A stretch of DNA of 64,000 bases, from assembly GCA_021776785.1 (NCBI GenBank), contig JAJFFF010000001.1:29403-93402 (forward strand). Reading direction: 5' to 3'. The stretch comes from Planctomycetota bacterium. GTDB lineage: Bacteria; Planctomycetota; PLA2. The first letter of the stretch is position 1; every line of letters begins with the position of its first letter. A program made the position numbers and the translations under genes. Under the pieces are notes generated by a model. The model had not been told where the DNA came from, searched no databases, and saw only the letters and a list, made by a program, of their open reading frames with translations. Shown piece by piece: positions 41,992-49,978 of this stretch.

Positions 41992-43280
41992 TCGTCGAAA
42001 TTGAGCGCGGCCCACGGGTTCAGGAGGCCGTGGCCGAACGGTTCGCCGATGGCTTGCGCGCTTTCGAGGATTCGCTCGTGGACCGCGCCGCCGCTAAGCT
42101 CCGGGTCGAACGCGAGGAGCAGGGCTGCCGTTCCCGCGGCTAACGGAGCGGCGAAGCTCGTTCCGCTCCAGCGTGCCGTGCCCGCCTCGCCCAACTCAAG
42201 CGGCGCCGCGCCGATGATGTCGACGCCCGGCGCGACCAGGTCGAGCCCGTTCCCGCGGTTCGCGAAACTCGCGAACGCATTCGTGCTACCGATCGCACTG
42301 ACGGCAAGCACGTCGCCGAAGCGCGCCGGAAAGTCAACGCGCTCGGTGCTGCCGTTGCCGGCCGCCGCGACAAAAACCACGCCGCGGTCGACCGCGAAAT
42401 TCACGGCGTCCTGAACGGCGTTGGACTTGCGCGGAAGCGAGATCGAGAAGCTGATCACGTGCGCGCCGTTGTTCACCGCGTGTGTGATCGCCGCCGCCAA
42501 GTTCGACGTGCTCGTGAACCCGTCGTCGTTGAGAACGCGGATGGGAAGAATGCGCGCGTCGGGAGCGACGGTCAGGATCTGCGATGCGATAAACGTGCCG
42601 TGGCCGAACTGTTCATCCACCAACCCGTCCCCGTCGTCGTCTTGGAAGTTGCGTTCCTCGGTCGGATCCTGATCGAAATCTAAGAAATCGAATCCGCCGG
42701 GCGCGATACGCCCCGCAAACAACGGGTGCGTCGGGTCGATCCCGGTGTCGATGACCGCCACGACAATGCCCGCGCCGGTGCTGAGTTGATGCGCCAGGTT
42801 GAGCTGCAAGCCCGCGTACGCCGGTTGGTTGGGAATCGCGGAGAGGAGGTCGCCGCCGAGTATTTTAATCGTCCCCGGGCCGCCTTCCGGCGACTCCGCA
42901 AGATAGTTCGGCTCCGAGGTTACGACACGGATGTCGTCATCGAGTTCTTCCAGGATCTCTTGCAGCGCTTCGTCGTTACCCACATCGACCAGAAAATAGT
43001 TGTCGCCGATGCGTTCGATTTCGGCGCCTTCAAACTCCTCGATCAGTTCTTCGATCTCGTCTTCGTCGTCGTCGCTGTCGACCAACGTGAGGAGCACTTG
43101 GCCTTCGATGCGCGGCGATTCCATCTCGACGGACGGCGTTTCGTCCTCGTCGTTTTCGACGGGCGATGTGTCATCCGGAACTTCTTGTTCGGGTTCCGAG
43201 TCCGTCGCGGCAGGCGTTGTTGTGCCGCCGCACGCGACCGCGCAAGTCAGCAAAAACGTAAACCAGATACCTCGCGTCAT
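41988..43280 (-). CDS. Subtilisin-like (S8) serine protease lipoprotein
   Basis: A 430-residue lipoprotein (lipobox V-A-C-G-G around residue 17). An acidic spacer and a propeptide-like region (about 55-125) precede the peptidase. The catalytic triad is complete: Asp in AVIDTGIDPTHP, His in FGHGTFIAS, Ser in WSGTSFAAPLAAG. DFDQDPTEERNFQDDDGDG is a likely Ca-binding loop. It would be a membrane-tethered protease on the periplasmic or outer face. It follows the CHAT gene by 17 bp and should belong to the ECF-CHAT operon. It converges on hldE with a 4 bp overlap. Confidence 0.85.
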   Translation of the reverse strand: MTRGIWFTFLLTCAVACGGTTTPAATDSEPEQEVPDDTSPVENDEDETPSVEMESPRIEGQVLLTLVDSDDDEDEIEELIEEFEGAEIERIGDNYFLVDVGNDEALQEILEELDDDIRVVTSEPNYLAESPEGGPGTIKILGGDLLSAIPNQPAYAGLQLNLAHQLSTGAGIVVAVIDTGIDPTHPLFAGRIAPGGFDFLDFDQDPTEERNFQDDDGDGLVDEQFGHGTFIASQILTVAPDARILPIRVLNDDGFTSTSNLAAAITHAVNNGAHVISFSISLPRKSNAVQDAVNFAVDRGVVFVAAAGNGSTERVDFPARFGDVLAVSAIGSTNAFASFANRGNGLDLVAPGVDIIGAAPLELGEAGTARWSGTSFAAPLAAGTAALLLAFDPELSGGAVHERILESAQAIGEPFGHGLLNPWAALNFDD

Positions 43281-43297
43281 GAGTCAAACCCTCGGGG

Positions 43298-45883
43298 CTA
43301 GAGTACCCCACGATGAACACAAAGAAACGCTGCCCAGTCGGCCGGATGCCTTTGGGACCGACGAAGTTGCAATGCGGCCGTACGACATGCGGCCGCCGGC
43401 TCTTGTTTTTTGAGCGCGGTGTAGAAGTACCGCATAAACGATGCCGCGCTTGTATCGGAGACGTCCCACCGGCTTCCCACGATCGTTGCGGCGCCCGCGG
43501 CCAGGAGCGCGCGCGGAAACCCGGCAAGCGATTCGCCATACCAGCGGAGGGCGGGATCGCCCGTCCGGCATGCGCTCAGCACCACCAGCGAGCGCTGCAG
43601 ACGGGCGTCCGCAAGGTCGGCGGCGGTTAGCCATCCGTCGCCCACGCGGAGCGCGCTCAACGACGGCGCATCGTGGCGCGCGCGTGCGTGACCGGCCAGG
43701 TGGATCAACGACCGTCCTCCGAGCTTTTCAAGGATGTCGTCGCGGGCGGCGTCTTGATCGGACAAAAGCTCCGCGTGGGTGAACTCGCGCGCAACGTGGT
43801 GGATTTCGCGCGCTACTTCGGGAAGTCTCTCGTCCGCCGATCCGACGATGAGCGGCGCGTTGTCGCGGCGCCACTGTTGATGGACGGCGCCGGCACGCGG
43901 CGCCAGGGTGATGGCGCATCGTTCCAGGAGCGGCACATCCTCATAGGGGAGCGCCGCGACCGGAATCGATCCGAGTTCTGCGGGCAGCACGACGTCGAGG
44001 GAGGTTGACTCAGGCCATACCGGCGCCTTGTCGAACAGGCGCGCCGCCATCGTCTGGAGGAGGCCGTCCGCGGCGTCGTGATCCGTGGCGCCGTGCAGTC
44101 GGCGCACCACTTGAAACGAGAACGCAGCGAGATCGTCCCGCCACGGTTGGAGCGCGCCGGCATCCCAGGTTTGGACGCTGTTGCCGTTGGCGAGCATCGC
44201 GACGACGCGCGCGTCGAGTACGGCGAGGGCGAGACACGGATGGCGTAGCGCCGGTCGCTCCTTGATCGCCGGTGCGCTTCCGCGTGAGGTTTCCGTTTCC
44301 ATCGCTGCGAGAAGCTCGTGTTCGGCCGACGCGACTTCGGCGTAAAGTTGCGGCGCGACGCTCCTCAAGTTGTCGCGGCGCCCCTCCTCGCGTTCGACCG
44401 CGCGCCAAAGCGTTTCAAGTTGCTTACGCAGCTTGCGGACGCGGCCCGTCTTGCCAAGGCCCGGCGCCACACGCTCCATCTCGTCGTGGAGCGTGCGGGC
44501 GCGTGCCGCATCGAGAACCCAAAACGCTTCGCGTCGGTCCACGGCGCGCCCGCGCGCCAAGAGTGCGGTCGCCAACGATTCGTAATGCGAGAGATGGGCT
44601 GCCAACGTCGTTGCGCGCCACCGCGGGATCGGCGCGAGTTCGCGCAGTGATTCGGAGTGCGCGACGGCGCGGCGCAGATGCGCGATGCGTCGCTCCGGTT
44701 CGCCGCGTGCACGCAACGCCCACAGTTCCGGCTGCACCCAACGGCGCAAAGCGACGGGAAACGTGCGACTCTCGTCGGCGAGCAACCGGGCGCCCGCGGC
44801 CGGGCGTGCCAGGCGCGCTTGGGCAACCAAGGCATCGAGCGCAGCAACGAAGTGACCTTGTTCGCGGAGCGTGCGGGTGGCGCGCGCTGTCGCATCGCCC
44901 GTCAGCACCGCCGCGTGCGCGCTGCCCGCGCGATCCCCTGCTTGGCGCAGCGTTGTTTGGGCTCGCCGCGCGATTTGCCGAGCCCGTCCGCGTCGTCCGG
45001 CGGCGTGATGTGCCCGCGCGGCGAGGAGTTGCGCGCGGGCGGCGTCGGGGGCGAAACCGGCGCGCTTGAGGCTTCGGGCTGCTTCCGCCGCGCCCGTCGC
45101 CGTCGCGTCGAAATCGCCCATGCGCAACAGGAGCTCTGCGTGGTCGAGGCGCGCGAGTCCGGACCATCGGTGTTCGTTGTGTTCGGCAAACGCCGCGCTG
45201 CAATGGTCGAGTTCGGCGAGGGCCGTCTCGATGTCGCCGGCTTGCCCGACGAGCCACGCATGCGTGAACCGCGTGACACGCGCGGGCGCGTGCATGTCCA
45301 GTGCACCAAAGGTCTCGGCAGCGCGCGCTGCGTGCCGCCTCGCCTCCGCGTTCGCGCCGCGCCGCCCTAGGCACACCGCCAAGTTGGCCGCCGCGGTCGC
45401 GCGGAGAAACGGCGCTTTCTTTTGACGGCCGCGCCCGATCGTTTGCAGCGCGGTCCGGTACTGCTTCTCAGCGAGTCGCGCATCACCCAGCGTTTCGTAC
45501 GCCGTGCCGGCGGCGATCGCGGCGCCCGCGCGCGCGAGTTTTTCCAGCTTGAGTTTTTCCAACCGTCGCAGTGCTTGGCGCGTGCGCGCCTTGTCGCCGA
45601 GTTCCGCGTTGATTTGGACCAGGCCGACCTCGACGGCGGCGCGTTCGAGCGGCGTGCCGATGCGGGCGAACGCGCGCCGTGCTTGCTGATACAGCGCGCG
45701 GGCGCGGGCGGGCCGGTGGGTGACGTCTTCGAGTTCCGCGCGCATGCGCAGCGCCTCCGCGCGGAGATGCGCATCGTCGTCGCGGTCCGCGTGCCGCGCA
45801 AACTGTTGGACGAGTTTGCGTGCAGCGGGCACGTCTTCGCGCAGGGTGCGCGGCCAGGCGGCGCGTACTTCGTCCACGGTCAC
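43298..45883 (-). CDS. TPR-CHAT caspase-like protease
   Basis: An 861-residue cytoplasmic protein starting at GTG. The first about 560 residues are TPR-like helices (RARALYQQARRAFARIGTPL, ARRLEKLKLEKLARAGAAIA). The C-terminal CHAT domain (about 610-861) has the caspase dyad His in LIHLAGHARARHD and Cys in LVVLSACRTGDPALRW, then AAGAATIVGSRWDVSD and the closing RHPADWAAFLCVHRG. CHAT is a clan CD peptidase related to caspases and separase. The TPRs probably sense a partner that unlocks proteolysis. It overlaps the upstream gene by 4 bp. Confidence 0.88.
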   Translation of the reverse strand: MTVDEVRAAWPRTLREDVPAARKLVQQFARHADRDDDAHLRAEALRMRAELEDVTHRPARARALYQQARRAFARIGTPLERAAVEVGLVQINAELGDKARTRQALRRLEKLKLEKLARAGAAIAAGTAYETLGDARLAEKQYRTALQTIGRGRQKKAPFLRATAAANLAVCLGRRGANAEARRHAARAAETFGALDMHAPARVTRFTHAWLVGQAGDIETALAELDHCSAAFAEHNEHRWSGLARLDHAELLLRMGDFDATATGAAEAARSLKRAGFAPDAARAQLLAARAHHAAGRRGRARQIARRAQTTLRQAGDRAGSAHAAVLTGDATARATRTLREQGHFVAALDALVAQARLARPAAGARLLADESRTFPVALRRWVQPELWALRARGEPERRIAHLRRAVAHSESLRELAPIPRWRATTLAAHLSHYESLATALLARGRAVDRREAFWVLDAARARTLHDEMERVAPGLGKTGRVRKLRKQLETLWRAVEREEGRRDNLRSVAPQLYAEVASAEHELLAAMETETSRGSAPAIKERPALRHPCLALAVLDARVVAMLANGNSVQTWDAGALQPWRDDLAAFSFQVVRRLHGATDHDAADGLLQTMAARLFDKAPVWPESTSLDVVLPAELGSIPVAALPYEDVPLLERCAITLAPRAGAVHQQWRRDNAPLIVGSADERLPEVAREIHHVAREFTHAELLSDQDAARDDILEKLGGRSLIHLAGHARARHDAPSLSALRVGDGWLTAADLADARLQRSLVVLSACRTGDPALRWYGESLAGFPRALLAAGAATIVGSRWDVSDTSAASFMRYFYTALKKQEPAAACRTAALQLRRSQRHPADWAAFLCVHRGVL

Positions 45884-46440
45884 GGTGCGAAGTCCACGTT
45901 CCCGGCGGAGCCGAAATCGAGATGGGTGGGCTGGACGGGAAGGCCGCGCAGCACAAACGTTCCGTCGCTTTCGATGCGCGCGGTCTTGCTGACGTTGCCC
46001 GCCGTCGCAGTGACCGTAGTCGCGCGGGCGGGCGGTGTGACCTGGCCGCGGATCGTCACGCGCGCACCGTCAACCACCAGCTGCAGCTCCAGCGTCCACG
46101 CACCGGTGAACCGGAGAAATCGCGGCGGAGCCTCTGTTTGCGAGCGTACGGACGGGAGGGGGCCGAGAAGCGTGTCCAGGACCAGCTGAAGTACGCCCCG
46201 TGTGCGGGGGCGGGACGGCCCCTCTGTGTGGTGTTCGCGAAAGATTTGCCGCGCGCGCCGCCGCGCGTTTGCCGAAGGAGCTAAAACGGCAACGGCGCGC
46301 CTTCCGGCGGTCAGTAGCGCGTGTGCTGCATCGACGGTCGCCGCATCGATCGCATGGTCTTGGAGGAGTCGTTCCACCGTGGGATCGATACGTCCGGCGA
46401 GGTGGTCGAGAAGGCGGGAGAAAGAGACGGGTCGTTGCAC
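45880..46440 (-). CDS. Small regulator between ECF sigma and CHAT genes
   Basis: A 186-residue protein. The GTG at 46440 lies 1 nt after the sigma-factor stop; a longer frame to 46896 is antisense noise over the sigma gene. The N-terminal part (SFSRLLDHLAGRIDPTVERL, then DAAHALLTAGRRAVAVLAPS) is helical. The C-terminal part (ATTVTATAGNVSKTARIESD, GTFVLRGLPV) is beta-rich, like a carboxypeptidase-regulatory or FecR-type module. In this position it may be the anti-sigma factor or an adaptor for CHAT, but no zinc finger or membrane helix is seen. Confidence 0.6.
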   Translation of the reverse strand: MQRPVSFSRLLDHLAGRIDPTVERLLQDHAIDAATVDAAHALLTAGRRAVAVLAPSANARRRARQIFREHHTEGPSRPRTRGVLQLVLDTLLGPLPSVRSQTEAPPRFLRFTGAWTLELQLVVDGARVTIRGQVTPPARATTVTATAGNVSKTARIESDGTFVLRGLPVQPTHLDFGSAGNVDFAP

Positions 46441-46441
46441 G

Positions 46442-47038
46442 CTATGAACTAGGAGCGCCCTTCGTGCGATTGGATACATCACCGGCCAACTCGGGCGGCA
46501 AAAAAGTTCGCATCTTGTCCATACAGCGCCGGCGAGTCGGGCCGATGGAGCCGCGCGCGATGTCGAGCTGAGCCGCAATCTCGTCGTAAGACGGGCTGGG
46601 CGCGCGAAAGTACAGCATCTCAAGCAGTTGTCGGCAACGGCCCGAGACGGCGCGAAGGGCACCGCGCACCAGATGTTCGGCTTCCAGCGAAGCGACGAAT
46701 GCGTCGGGTGGGGCGGCGCCGTTGAGAGCCGGGAGATCGCTCTCGGGCAGCGACTGCGCGCGCTGACGCGACTCCTTCTTGGCGACGTCCCATGTCGCGC
46801 GCGTCGTCGTCTTGATGATCCATTGCGGAAGCGTCGCCGGATCGCGCAGCGTTTTGAGGGAACGTACGAGCGCCAAACAAACGTCGGCGAACACATCTTC
46901 GGCGGCCGGCTGCCGTAGTCCGTAACGCCGCGGGATCGACCAGATCAGCGCGCCGTATCTCTCGACTAGTTCATCCCACGCCGCCTCGTTTCCCGCTACA
47001 CAGGTGGCAATGAGGGTGGCGTCGTCGAGCTTGGTCAT
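46442..47038 (-). CDS. ECF RNA polymerase sigma factor
   Basis: A 198-residue sigma-70 family protein. Region 2 is DELVERYGALIWSIPRRYGL, then AAEDVFADVCLALVRSLKTL and LPQWIIKTTTRATWDVAKKE. Region 4 is VSGRCRQLLEMLYFRAPSPS, then YDEIAAQLDIARGSIGPTRR. It probably drives its own operon (adaptor, CHAT, subtilase) in response to an envelope or stress cue. A 13-bp hairpin lies 10 nt before its ATG, and no Shine-Dalgarno is visible, so translation may be controlled. Confidence 0.88.
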   Translation of the reverse strand: MTKLDDATLIATCVAGNEAAWDELVERYGALIWSIPRRYGLRQPAAEDVFADVCLALVRSLKTLRDPATLPQWIIKTTTRATWDVAKKESRQRAQSLPESDLPALNGAAPPDAFVASLEAEHLVRGALRAVSGRCRQLLEMLYFRAPSPSYDEIAAQLDIARGSIGPTRRRCMDKMRTFLPPELAGDVSNRTKGAPSS

Positions 47039-47048
47039 GCATCAAGTG

Positions 47049-47078
47049 CGCGTCCGGCGGATCGCTCCGCCGGACGCG
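47049..47078 (-). promoter_or_regulatory. 13-bp perfect hairpin before ECF sigma start
   Basis: CGCGTCCGGCGGA (47049-47061) pairs perfectly with 47066-47078 over a TCGC tetraloop. On the minus strand its base is 10 nt from the sigma ATG. It has no T tract on that strand, so it is either a read-through barrier after the acidic lipoprotein gene or a translational control hairpin. Confidence 0.5.
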
Positions 47079-47114
47079 TTGAATGAAGTTGTGAAATTCT
47101 TGTGAGTGTCGCGA

Positions 47115-48443
47115 TTAGTCCGCAACCAACGAGGGGACCTCGCCGCTTGCAAGAACCGTTTCGGTTTCCGCGTCGATGATGCGCACGCGGAGACCGACGA
47201 GATCGGAAACATCTTCGAACTCGAAGGGTAGGCGCGCGCCGTCGCTTGTGCTGGCCTCGACTTCGCCTTCGTCACCGTCGGCCTCGCCGTCGGCGAACGT
47301 CAGGAACGTGCCCAGGTTTTCCGGATCTTCGATCTGGAACAGGACAACCGTACCTGGCTCCAGGTGTTCGATCTCCATCTTGAACCGTTGGGATTCGTCT
47401 TTGCCCAGGCGCCGGCGGATCTCCACCGAGGCTTCCACTCCGGCGATGGCTTCGAGGCGCGCTTTGCCGCGTGCGTCGTCGCCTGAGTTCGGGACGTCGT
47501 CGAAATCACCCAAGTCCACCTCGGGCAAGCTCGGAACTTCGCCGACAAGCAAAACGTCGCCGGTCGTTGCGAGGCGCACGGAGACATCATAGCCCTCCAG
47601 CGCGGCCACTTCGGTGACACCGAGCGGAAGCGTATCGCCGTCGCCGGTGTCACGTTCGAACTCGGCTTCGCCGTCCGCGTTGGCGGCGGCGGTGCCGACG
47701 GACACAAAGGCTGTGTCTTCGCCGGGAGCGCGCAGGAAAATCTCAACGATCGTTCCCGGAGCAAGGTGCTCCGCTTCGACCTCGAACTCCTGATCGCCGC
47801 CGCGCGTGTCGATTTTGACTTTGCCTTCGACGTCGCCGTCGGGCGAGTCGGCGGCGCGTTCGAGGCGCGCATCGGCGCGCTGGCGCTGCGAGCAGGTGGC
47901 TGAAAACTCGGCTACGCGCCCGTTGCGGATCGAAAGACGCACGTTCACGAGATCACCGCACTCGGTCTCAAGGATCGGGTTGCCCTCAGAATCTTCGTCG
48001 CGCTTCTCTTCGTCGTCGTCGTCAGACTCATCGTCGCCGTCTTCGTCCTCGTCGGAGTCCTCGTCGTCATCCGATTCGTCGTCGCTTTCGTCCTCGTCGG
48101 AGTCTTCGTCGTCATCCGACTCGTCCTCACCTTCTCCTTCACCCTCGCCTTCGTCGGAACCGGAGTCCCCATCCTGGCGCGCGGTGATGATGGCGCCACT
48201 GCCGAAACGAAGCGTGATGGCGCCCGCCGGGACGTCGGGAAATGCAAAGCGGCCATCGATGGTCGTGACGGCGGCTTGACCCGTCTCCAAAACTTCAACG
48301 ATGACGCCGGAGCGGTCTGCGGTTTGGCCGTCGACCTCATAGACAAGGCCCTGCAACGCGGCGGTCTGCAGGGCGGGGGTACTCGTACCTCCGCCACCAC
48401 ATGCCGCCAGCGAAAGGGCGAGGAGTGTCGCAATAAATCGCAT
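47115..48443 (-). CDS. Lipoprotein with acidic linker and duplicated domain
   Basis: A 442-residue lipoprotein (signal FIATLLALSLAAC, lipobox L-A-A-C-G). A carboxypeptidase-regulatory-like strand region follows (GLVYEVDGQTADRS, FAFPDVPAGAITL). Then comes a stretch of about 60 residues made almost only of Asp, Glu and Ser (residues about 93-155), and two related domains. The repeats share E-x-E-H-L-x-P-G-T-[IV]-V, then G-x-[AG]-E/F and L-x-x-G-E-V-P-S-L (ends near 310 and 440). The acidic tract may bind calcium or act as a charged spacer. The start at 48443 is chosen for the lipobox distance; 48458 is possible. Confidence 0.65.
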   Translation of the reverse strand: MRFIATLLALSLAACGGGGTSTPALQTAALQGLVYEVDGQTADRSGVIVEVLETGQAAVTTIDGRFAFPDVPAGAITLRFGSGAIITARQDGDSGSDEGEGEGEGEDESDDDEDSDEDESDDESDDDEDSDEDEDGDDESDDDDEEKRDEDSEGNPILETECGDLVNVRLSIRNGRVAEFSATCSQRQRADARLERAADSPDGDVEGKVKIDTRGGDQEFEVEAEHLAPGTIVEIFLRAPGEDTAFVSVGTAAANADGEAEFERDTGDGDTLPLGVTEVAALEGYDVSVRLATTGDVLLVGEVPSLPEVDLGDFDDVPNSGDDARGKARLEAIAGVEASVEIRRRLGKDESQRFKMEIEHLEPGTVVLFQIEDPENLGTFLTFADGEADGDEGEVEASTSDGARLPFEFEDVSDLVGLRVRIIDAETETVLASGEVPSLVAD

Positions 48444-48533
48444 GGTGTTTGTCCTCATAGTGCCCGAAAGGAGGCCCGCACCCCGACTCAGATACATGGT
48501 TTTGCCTAAAACTTGGGGAGCCCGGACATCGAG

Positions 48534-48539
48534 TAGGAT
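48534..48539 (+). promoter_or_regulatory. TANNNT hexamer (TAGGAT) before heptose kinase
   Basis: TAGGAT, 9 nt before the ATG at 48549, heading the second glycan operon. Confidence 0.4.
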
Positions 48540-48548
48540 GGCCGTCCT

Positions 48549-49508
48549 ATGGGACTGTCCTCGATTGCGACACGATTTTCCGGCCAGCGTGTCGTGGTTT
48601 TGGGCGATCTAGCGGTCGATTGCTACGTCGAAACGCGGCCCGCGCGGCTCTCGCGCGAAGCGCCGGTCCCGATTCTGAAGTATCGCGAGCGGCGGTTTCG
48701 ACCGGGTTGCGCCGCCAATACGGTGATGAACTTGCGTGCGCTCGGCGCCGAAGTGGTCCCGATTGGAATCGTCGGCAGAGACGACGCCGGCGCCGCTTTG
48801 CTCGCTCAGTTTGAAGAAGCCGGTGTGCCGGTACACGGCATCGCGGTGGGTGGAAGCAGCGTCGTCAAAGTGCGCATTGTGAGCGGCGATTACACGCGAC
48901 CGCTCCAACAGGTGCTGCGTATCGACTTGGAGCCGGAGGAGTCGCCGAGTGAGGGTTCGATCCTCGAACTGATCGCGCGCGCCGGCGCGGCCGAAGGGGC
49001 GGCGGCGATTGTCGTTTCGGACTACGGGTACGGGTCGGCGACGCCGGCGCTCCTGCGTGCTGTGCGCGCGGCTGCCGAAAACGTGCTCGTGTGCGTGGAC
49101 TCGCGGCTGCAACTTGGTGGATTTTCCGGCGTCGATCTACTCACGCCGAACGAGTGGGAGGCCGGGCAGTTTTTAGGGCGTCCCATCGATGGCGACGGCG
49201 ACGCGCATGCGGCCGCCGCGACCATTCGCCAAAACTGCAACGCGGGTGCCGTCTTGTTGACGCGCGGCAATCGCGGCATGGTGTTGGCCGAAGAATCCGG
49301 TGTGCGCGCCTTGCCCATCGTCGGCTCGAAGGATATTGTGGATCCGAGCGGGGCGGGAGACACGGTCGTTGCGACCGCGGCGCTCGCGCTGGCGGTCGGC
49401 GCCGCGCCGTGGGACGCAGCGCAGTTGGCGAATGTCGCCGCTGGACTCGCCGTGATGAAGAGCGGTGCGTGTGCGGTCGCGCACGACGAGTTGCTGCAGG
49501 CGCTGTAA
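48549..49508 (+). CDS. PfkB-family heptose kinase (HldA-like)
   Basis: A 319-residue ribokinase-fold protein similar in layout to the kinase half of Hld[55 protein letters not shown], and the active-site [18 protein letters not shown]. It is paired with an HldC-like gene that follows with a 1 bp overlap (TAATG). Together they make up a split version of HldE. They may serve a different heptose or anomer (for example the D-alpha-D series used in S-layer or capsule glycans), since a fused hldE already exists 8 kb away. Confidence 0.8.
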   Translation: MGLSSIATRFSGQRVVVLGDLAVDCYVETRPARLSREAPVPILKYRERRFRPGCAANTVMNLRALGAEVVPIGIVGRDDAGAALLAQFEEAGVPVHGIAVGGSSVVKVRIVSGDYTRPLQQVLRIDLEPEESPSEGSILELIARAGAAEGAAAIVVSDYGYGSATPALLRAVRAAAENVLVCVDSRLQLGGFSGVDLLTPNEWEAGQFLGRPIDGDGDAHAAAATIRQNCNAGAVLLTRGNRGMVLAEESGVRALPIVGSKDIVDPSGAGDTVVATAALALAVGAAPWDAAQLANVAAGLAVMKSGACAVAHDELLQAL

Positions 49509-49978
49509 TGCTCGGGCCGATCGGATCCCCCGCCGACCTCATCGCGTTTGGCGCGCATGCACGAGAGCGGGGCGAACGCGTTGTCCTCACGAACGGCGTG
49601 TTCGATCTGCTGCATGTCGGACATGTGCGCGCACTCCAGGATGCGCGTTCGCGCGGCGACCGACTTCTCGTGGCCCTAAACTCCGACGCGTCGGTCCGTG
49701 CACTGAAGGGCCCGGGACGACCCTTGGTCCCTCAAGATGAGCGCGCCGAAGTGCTGCTGGCGCTCCAATGCGTCGATGCCGTGTACGTGTTCGGCGAGCC
49801 GGACGTGTGCGAAGTGCTGCGCGCGCTCCGTCCCGCGGTTCACGCGAAAGGACGCGACTACACCGAAGAGACCGTGCCGGAACGCGACGTCGCACTAGCC
49901 GTCGGCGCCGAAATCGCGATTGTGGGCGACCCCAAAGATCACTCGGTGACCGACCTCATTCGGCGAGCCCGCGGCTGA
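49508..49978 (+). CDS. Heptose-phosphate nucleotidyltransferase (HldC/RfaE2-like)
   Basis: A 156-residue cytidylyltransferase-fold protein. [20 protein letters not shown] holds the H-x-G-H nucleotide motif, [20 protein letters not shown] is next, and [20 protein letters not shown] is the RfaE2 signature. It would transfer a nucleotide to heptose 1-phosphate. The ATG shares one base with the kinase stop, and its own stop shares bases with the next ATG. Confidence 0.85.
   Translation: MLGPIGSPADLIAFGAHARERGERVVLTNGVFDLLHVGHVRALQDARSRGDRLLVALNSDASVRALKGPGRPLVPQDERAEVLLALQCVDAVYVFGEPDVCEVLRALRPAVHAKGRDYTEETVPERDVALAVGAEIAIVGDPKDHSVTDLIRRARG

Noticed and set aside
45880..46896. A 338-codon minus-strand ORF as a full gene
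   Set aside because: Its first half lies in another frame of the ECF sigma gene and is Arg/Ser-rich; only the part after 46440 looks real.
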